From Alphaproteobacteria bacterium (GTDB lineage: Bacteria > Pseudomonadota > Alphaproteobacteria > CACIAM-22H2): a stretch of DNA of 9,220 nucleotides. This document shows positions 6,583-9,220 of this stretch, piece after piece. The translations under genes were made by a program, and so were the position numbers. The first letter of the stretch is position 1. Each line of letters opens with the position of its first letter. Location: NCBI GenBank assembly GCA_016869915.1, contig VGDA01000114.1, positions 1 to 9,220 of the forward strand. The letters are read 5' to 3'. A model generated the notes under the pieces. That model made no database searches. It had not been told where the DNA came from and saw only the letters and a program-made list of their open reading frames with translations.

Positions 6583-6644
6583 GGCAGCGCGGCGCGCCGC
6601 GGCAACGACGATGGCGCCGCCCGTGGCCGCGCCGCACCTGGAAC

Positions 6645-6652
6645 GGAGGAGG
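6645..6652 (+). promoter_or_regulatory. Ribosome binding site of the Rid-family gene
   Basis: GGAGGAGG ends five bases before the ATG at 6658. It fixes that start; the earlier ATG at 6611 is in another frame. The strength of this site contrasts with the trmFO gene diverging from the same 90-base gap, which has none. Confidence 0.8.
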
Positions 6653-6657
6653 CCGAG

Positions 6658-7128
6658 ATGGTCCGATACCTGAACCCCGCTTCGATCGCCGCGCCGATCG
6701 GGCGCTACACCCATGGCGTCGAGACGTCGCCCGGCATGCGCCAGCTCCATGTCAGCGGGCAGGTGGGCCTGTCGCCGGACGGCAAGCTGCCCGCGGGCAT
6801 CGCCGATCAGGCTGAGAATGTCTGGCGCAACATCGAGGCGATCCTCGCCGCGGCCGGGATGGGGATCGGCGACCTCGTGCGCGTGAACACCTTCCTCGTC
6901 GATGCCGCCCATGTCGGCGAGAGCAGGGCGGTGCGCCTGCGCCATCTCGGCGAGCACCGACCGGCCTCGACCCTGCTCGTGGTGGCCGCGCTCGCGGCGC
7001 CCGAGTACCTGATCGAGATCGAGGCGCTCGCCGCGGCCCCCGTCCGCGCCGCGCGGACCGCGCGCAAGCCCGCCAAGCGCGCGCCGAAGCGGGTCGCCAA
7101 GCGGCCTCGGCCGGCGCGACGCGGTTAA
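6658..7128 (+). CDS. Rid (YjgF/YER057c/UK114) family protein with basic C-terminal tail
   Basis: A 156-residue protein. Residues 1 to about 127 are a Rid-family domain: HVSGQVGLSPDGKLP at 31-45, QAENVWRNIEAILAAAG at 51-67, VRVNTFLVDAA at 74-84, and RPASTLLVVAAL with YLIEIEALAA at 101-126. Typical RidA is a trimeric enamine/imine deaminase that destroys reactive 2-aminoacrylate, using an arginine equivalent to Escherichia coli Arg105. By my hand alignment that position is Ser104 here, so classical deaminase activity is doubtful and the protein probably belongs to another Rid subfamily. Residues 128-156 form a tail unlike normal RidA, rich in Arg, Lys, Ala and Pro (RKPAKRAPKRVAKRPRP), like histone H1 tails; this suggests binding to nucleic acid or another polyanion, but that is inference. 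The Sel1-repeat gene follows 36 bases later on the same strand. Confidence 0.87.
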   Translation: MVRYLNPASIAAPIGRYTHGVETSPGMRQLHVSGQVGLSPDGKLPAGIADQAENVWRNIEAILAAAGMGIGDLVRVNTFLVDAAHVGESRAVRLRHLGEHRPASTLLVVAALAAPEYLIEIEALAAAPVRAARTARKPAKRAPKRVAKRPRPARRG

Positions 7129-7140
7129 CGCTTTCTTCGC

Positions 7141-7163
7141 GGCGCGGCGCGATCCTCCGCGCC
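7141..7163 (+). other. GC-rich hairpin abutting the Sel1-gene start
   Basis: GGCGCGG at 7141-7147 and CCGCGCC at 7157-7163 are exact inverted repeats separated by nine bases, ending one base before the ATG at 7165. A stem here could hinder ribosome access or act as a weak terminator for the upstream Rid gene, though no T-run follows. In DNA this GC-rich a seven-base repeat may be chance. Confidence 0.3.
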
Positions 7164-7164
7164 G

Positions 7165-7998
7165 ATGAACCTGAAAGCCCTCGTCATCGCGGGGCTGTGC
7201 GCCGCGACGGCGGCGCCGGCCCTCGCGGAGCCCGCCTCCACGCGCGGCTACGAACTCGCGGATGCCTATTTCCGCCGGGGCAATTTCTCGTCAGCGTATC
7301 TCGTGGGCCTGCCCGCCGCGCATGCCGGCGACCCCCGGGCGCAGTACATGCTCGGCCTGATGTCTTTCCATGGCCTAGGACCGGTGACGCGGAACCTGGC
7401 GGAATCCGCGCGCTGGTTCTCCCTCGCCGCGGCGCGCGGCCACGGCGAATCCCAGTTCGCGCTCGCCCAGGCCTATGCCATGGGCGACGGCGTCCCGGTC
7501 GACCGCAAGCGCTCAATCCAGTGGCTCGAGCGCGCCGCCGTCGGCGGCCACACGCCGTCGATGATGAGCCTTGCGCGGCTCCACGACGAGGGGCTGGAGC
7601 TGCCGCGCAACCGCGAGCGCGCCACGCAGTGGGTGCGCCACGCTGCCGAGCTCGGCGACACCCGCGCCCAGGCGCTGCTCTCCGAGCGCCTGCGCGACGG
7701 CGTGGGCGCCTCCGCCGACCCCGAGGCGGCGAAGGCCTGGAACGAGAAGGCGCTCGCCGCGGGCGAGCCGCTCGCGCTCGTCCGCCGCGCGCAGGAGGTC
7801 AACGACGCAGCGGACGCGCGCCGCGCCGACCTGGTCGACGCCTATGCCGCCGCGAGCTTCGCGGAGCAGCGCGCGGAGGGCGACACGCGGATGGCGGCGA
7901 CGCGCCTCAAGGGCGAGCTCGCCAAGAAGCTGACGCCGTCCGACATGGCAGAGGCCGGCGAGAAGGTCGCGGAGTGGCGCGCCCGGCAGCCGATGTGA
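7165..7998 (+). CDS. Secreted Sel1-repeat (tetratricopeptide-like) protein
   Basis: A 277-residue protein with an N-terminal signal peptide: MNLK, a hydrophobic core, and a probable signal peptidase I site after ALA at residues 19-21, so it should lie in the periplasm or outside. Residues 56 to about 199 hold four 36-residue Sel1-like repeats beginning near 56, 92, 128 and 164, with the usual pattern AQYMLGLMSFHGLG ... ESARWFSLAAARGH and QFALAQAYAMGDGV ... RSIQWLERAAVGGH. The fourth is more divergent. The last 75 or so residues are charged and probably helical. Sel1 repeats form helical solenoids that bind other proteins; the partner cannot be told. No Shine-Dalgarno sequence is visible, and a GC-rich inverted repeat directly precedes the ATG. 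The gene may be co-transcribed with the Rid gene and converges on the small secreted-protein gene. Confidence 0.85.
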   Translation: MNLKALVIAGLCAATAAPALAEPASTRGYELADAYFRRGNFSSAYLVGLPAAHAGDPRAQYMLGLMSFHGLGPVTRNLAESARWFSLAAARGHGESQFALAQAYAMGDGVPVDRKRSIQWLERAAVGGHTPSMMSLARLHDEGLELPRNRERATQWVRHAAELGDTRAQALLSERLRDGVGASADPEAAKAWNEKALAAGEPLALVRRAQEVNDAADARRADLVDAYAAASFAEQRAEGDTRMAATRLKGELAKKLTPSDMAEAGEKVAEWRARQPM

Positions 7999-8017
7999 AT
8001 GGCCGGCCCGCCGGCGC

Positions 8018-8497
8018 TCAGTACAGGTAGAGGAAGACCGAGCTGAGGCCCGCCCCGGCGGTTGGCTTGCGCTGGACGAGACGCAGGCGCGTCCCGCCGC
8101 GGACCATCCAGTCCTGCACCAGCCGCGTCACCCCGTTGTCGCCGCGCTCGATGTCCTGCCGCGTCGGCACGCCGGGCCAGCAGCGCTCCACGCGCTCCGC
8201 CTGCGCCGCAGCCTCCTTCCCCGCCTCGGCCGGGCTCGACGACTGGCGCAGGCACCAGAATGACCTCGTCACGTCGTCGACCCAGCAGGAATCGAAGCCG
8301 GGCAGCGTGGTCTTCGCCCGCCGCGCGTCGAAGCGCGTCGAGTATTCGGGTCCTGCCAGCGCGGCGAAGCGCGATGGCGCCTGGTCGAGCACGGCGGCCA
8401 GCGGCGCGCAGTCCGGATACTCCTCGCCGGCCGGCGCATGGGCCGGCAGGAAGGCCAGCAGCGCGGCCAGGGCGAGGCGGCGAGGGGCGGGCGTCAC
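8018..8497 (-). CDS. Hypothetical secreted cysteine-containing protein
   Basis: I do not recognise this 159-residue protein. It starts with a likely signal peptide: MTPAPRR, a hydrophobic stretch to about residue 17, then a possible cleavage site near APA at 21-23. The mature part has exactly four cysteines (30, 71, 82 and 106), three in tryptophan-rich contexts (SCWV, FWCLR, RCWP), which would fit two disulfides in the periplasm. It ends VFLYLY, a hydrophobic strand at the very C-terminus. The start is GTG 8497, which overlaps the uvrA stop as GTGA, so it is probably translated by ribosomes finishing uvrA and shares its transcript. A later start is possible but would remove the signal peptide. 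It has the same GC-rich codon use as its neighbours, so recent transfer is not suggested. Confidence 0.72.
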   Translation of the reverse strand: MTPAPRRLALAALLAFLPAHAPAGEEYPDCAPLAAVLDQAPSRFAALAGPEYSTRFDARRAKTTLPGFDSCWVDDVTRSFWCLRQSSSPAEAGKEAAAQAERVERCWPGVPTRQDIERGDNGVTRLVQDWMVRGGTRLRLVQRKPTAGAGLSSVFLYLY

Positions 8498-9220
8498 GTC
8501 GCCTTGCGCGCGGGCGGCGCGGCGCGGCGCTTCGAGAGATACGGCGCGAGGTAGCGGCCGGTATGGCTCTCGCGCACGCGCACGACGTCCTCGGGCGTGC
8601 CGGAGGCGACGACGCGCCCGCCCTTGTCGCCGCCCTCGGGCCCGAGATCGACGACGTGGTCGGCCGTCTTGATGACCTCGAGGTTGTGCTCGATCACCAC
8701 CACGGTGTTGCCGCCCTCGACGAGGGCGTGCAGGACCTCGAGCAGCTTGTCGACGTCGGCGACATGCAGGCCGGTCGTCGGCTCGTCGAGGATGTACATC
8801 GTGCGGCCCGTCGCGCGCCGCGACAGCTCCTTCGCGAGCTTGACGCGCTGCGCCTCGCCGCCCGAGAGCGTCGTCGCCTGCTGGCCGACATGGATGTAGC
8901 CGAGGCCGACGCGCTGCAGCGTCTGCATCTTCTCGCGGATCGCGGGCACGGCCTGGAAGAACTCCGCGGCCTCGTCGACGGTCATCTCCAGAACGTCCGC
9001 GATCGACTTGCCCTTGAAGGCGACCTCGAGCGTCTCCCGGTTGTAGCGCTTGCCGTGGCAGGCATCGCAGGTGACGTAGACGTCGGGCAGGAAATGCATC
9101 TCGATCTTGATCACGCCGTCGCCCTGGCAGGTCTCGCAGCGCCCGCCCTTCACGTTGAACGAGAAGCGGCCGGGCTTGTAGCCGCGTGCCTGCGCCTCGG
9201 GCAGGCCCGCGAACCAGTCG
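8494..9220 (-). CDS. uvrA: Excinuclease ABC subunit A, C-terminal part (partial)
   Basis: The last 241 or so residues of UvrA, the DNA-damage sensor ATPase of nucleotide excision repair that loads UvrB. The frame runs off the right edge, starting at DWFAGLPEAQARGYKPGRFSFN. Present in order are the zinc module of the second ABC domain (CETCQGDG near 9128-9139 and CDACHG near 9058-9069, separated by EMHFLPDVYV), the ABC signature LSGGEAQRVKLAKEL near 8822-8872, Walker B MYILDEPTTGLH near 8765-8800, and the H-loop VVVIEHNLEVI. The tail RESHTGRYLAPYLSKRR and a short basic end complete the protein. All expected motifs of this half are intact. The TGA stop at 8494-8496 lies inside the start region of the downstream small secreted protein. 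Confidence 0.96.
   Translation of the reverse strand, partial: DWFAGLPEAQARGYKPGRFSFNVKGGRCETCQGDGVIKIEMHFLPDVYVTCDACHGKRYNRETLEVAFKGKSIADVLEMTVDEAAEFFQAVPAIREKMQTLQRVGLGYIHVGQQATTLSGGEAQRVKLAKELSRRATGRTMYILDEPTTGLHVADVDKLLEVLHALVEGGNTVVVIEHNLEVIKTADHVVDLGPEGGDKGGRVVASGTPEDVVRVRESHTGRYLAPYLSKRRAAPPARKAT

Noticed and set aside
6568..6957. Upstream extension of the trmFO frame giving 130 more N-terminal residues
   Set aside because: The FAD-binding motif of TrmFO begins at once after the ATG at 6567, as in the family, and the extension is antisense to the Rid gene and has no similarity to TrmFO.
8001..8016. GCCGG-CCCG-CCGGC hairpin between the Sel1-repeat gene and the small secreted-protein gene, as a terminator
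   Set aside because: Five-pair stem with no T-run on either strand; too weak to call, although its place between convergent genes is suggestive.

Overview
The window is very GC-rich DNA, with third codon positions almost all G or C and long spurious open frames opposite the real genes. It looks like a chromosomal segment of an alphaproteobacterium. The evidence is the secF end followed by a Mth938-domain gene, a catalytically degenerate phytoene/squalene-synthase-fold protein of NDUFAF6 type, a folate-dependent TrmFO, and an hpnC/D/E route to squalene. I cannot name genus or species. There is no rRNA, tRNA, CRISPR array, insertion sequence or phage gene. Coding density is very high; the largest intergenic gap is about 90 bases.

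Layout. (1) Bases 1-667, + strand: the 3' end of secF, then a small Mth938-domain gene (the family of complex I assembly factor NDUFAF3). A strong symmetrical terminator at about 697-730 closes this unit and also the unit converging on it. (2) Bases 750-4315, - strand: a squalene-forming operon read right to left. It begins with one 546-residue ORF joining HpnC-like and HpnD-like halves, then hpnE one base downstream, then a small membrane protein of the PuuD/Urate_ox_N family with its own strong ribosome binding site. (3) Bases 4344-5189, + strand: the NDUFAF6-like protein, divergent from the hpnC-hpnD fusion across only 28 bases that contain a perfect GGCTATATAGCC palindrome. (4) Bases 5200-6567, - strand: trmFO, convergent with the NDUFAF6-like gene. 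(5) Bases 6658-7998, + strand: a Rid-family protein with a histone-like basic tail, then a secreted Sel1-repeat protein. (6) Bases 8018-9220, - strand: the 3' part of uvrA, overlapped by four bases by a small predicted secreted protein.

How the genes work together. HpnD, HpnC and HpnE are known to convert two farnesyl diphosphates to presqualene diphosphate, then hydroxysqualene, then squalene, the precursor of hopanoids. No squalene-hopene cyclase lies in the window, so hopanoid production is inferred. The squalene operon and the PuuD-like gene sit, in opposite orientation, between homologues of two mitochondrial complex I assembly factors. SecF, TrmFO and UvrA are housekeeping genes for protein export, tRNA m5U54 formation and nucleotide excision repair.

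The most notable points are the hpnC-hpnD fusion, three squalene/phytoene synthase folds side by side (two with acidic motifs, one without), the compact palindromic divergent promoter candidate with probable leaderless or near-leaderless starts, and the basic tail and missing arginine of the Rid protein. I did not find a clearly new multi-gene system.
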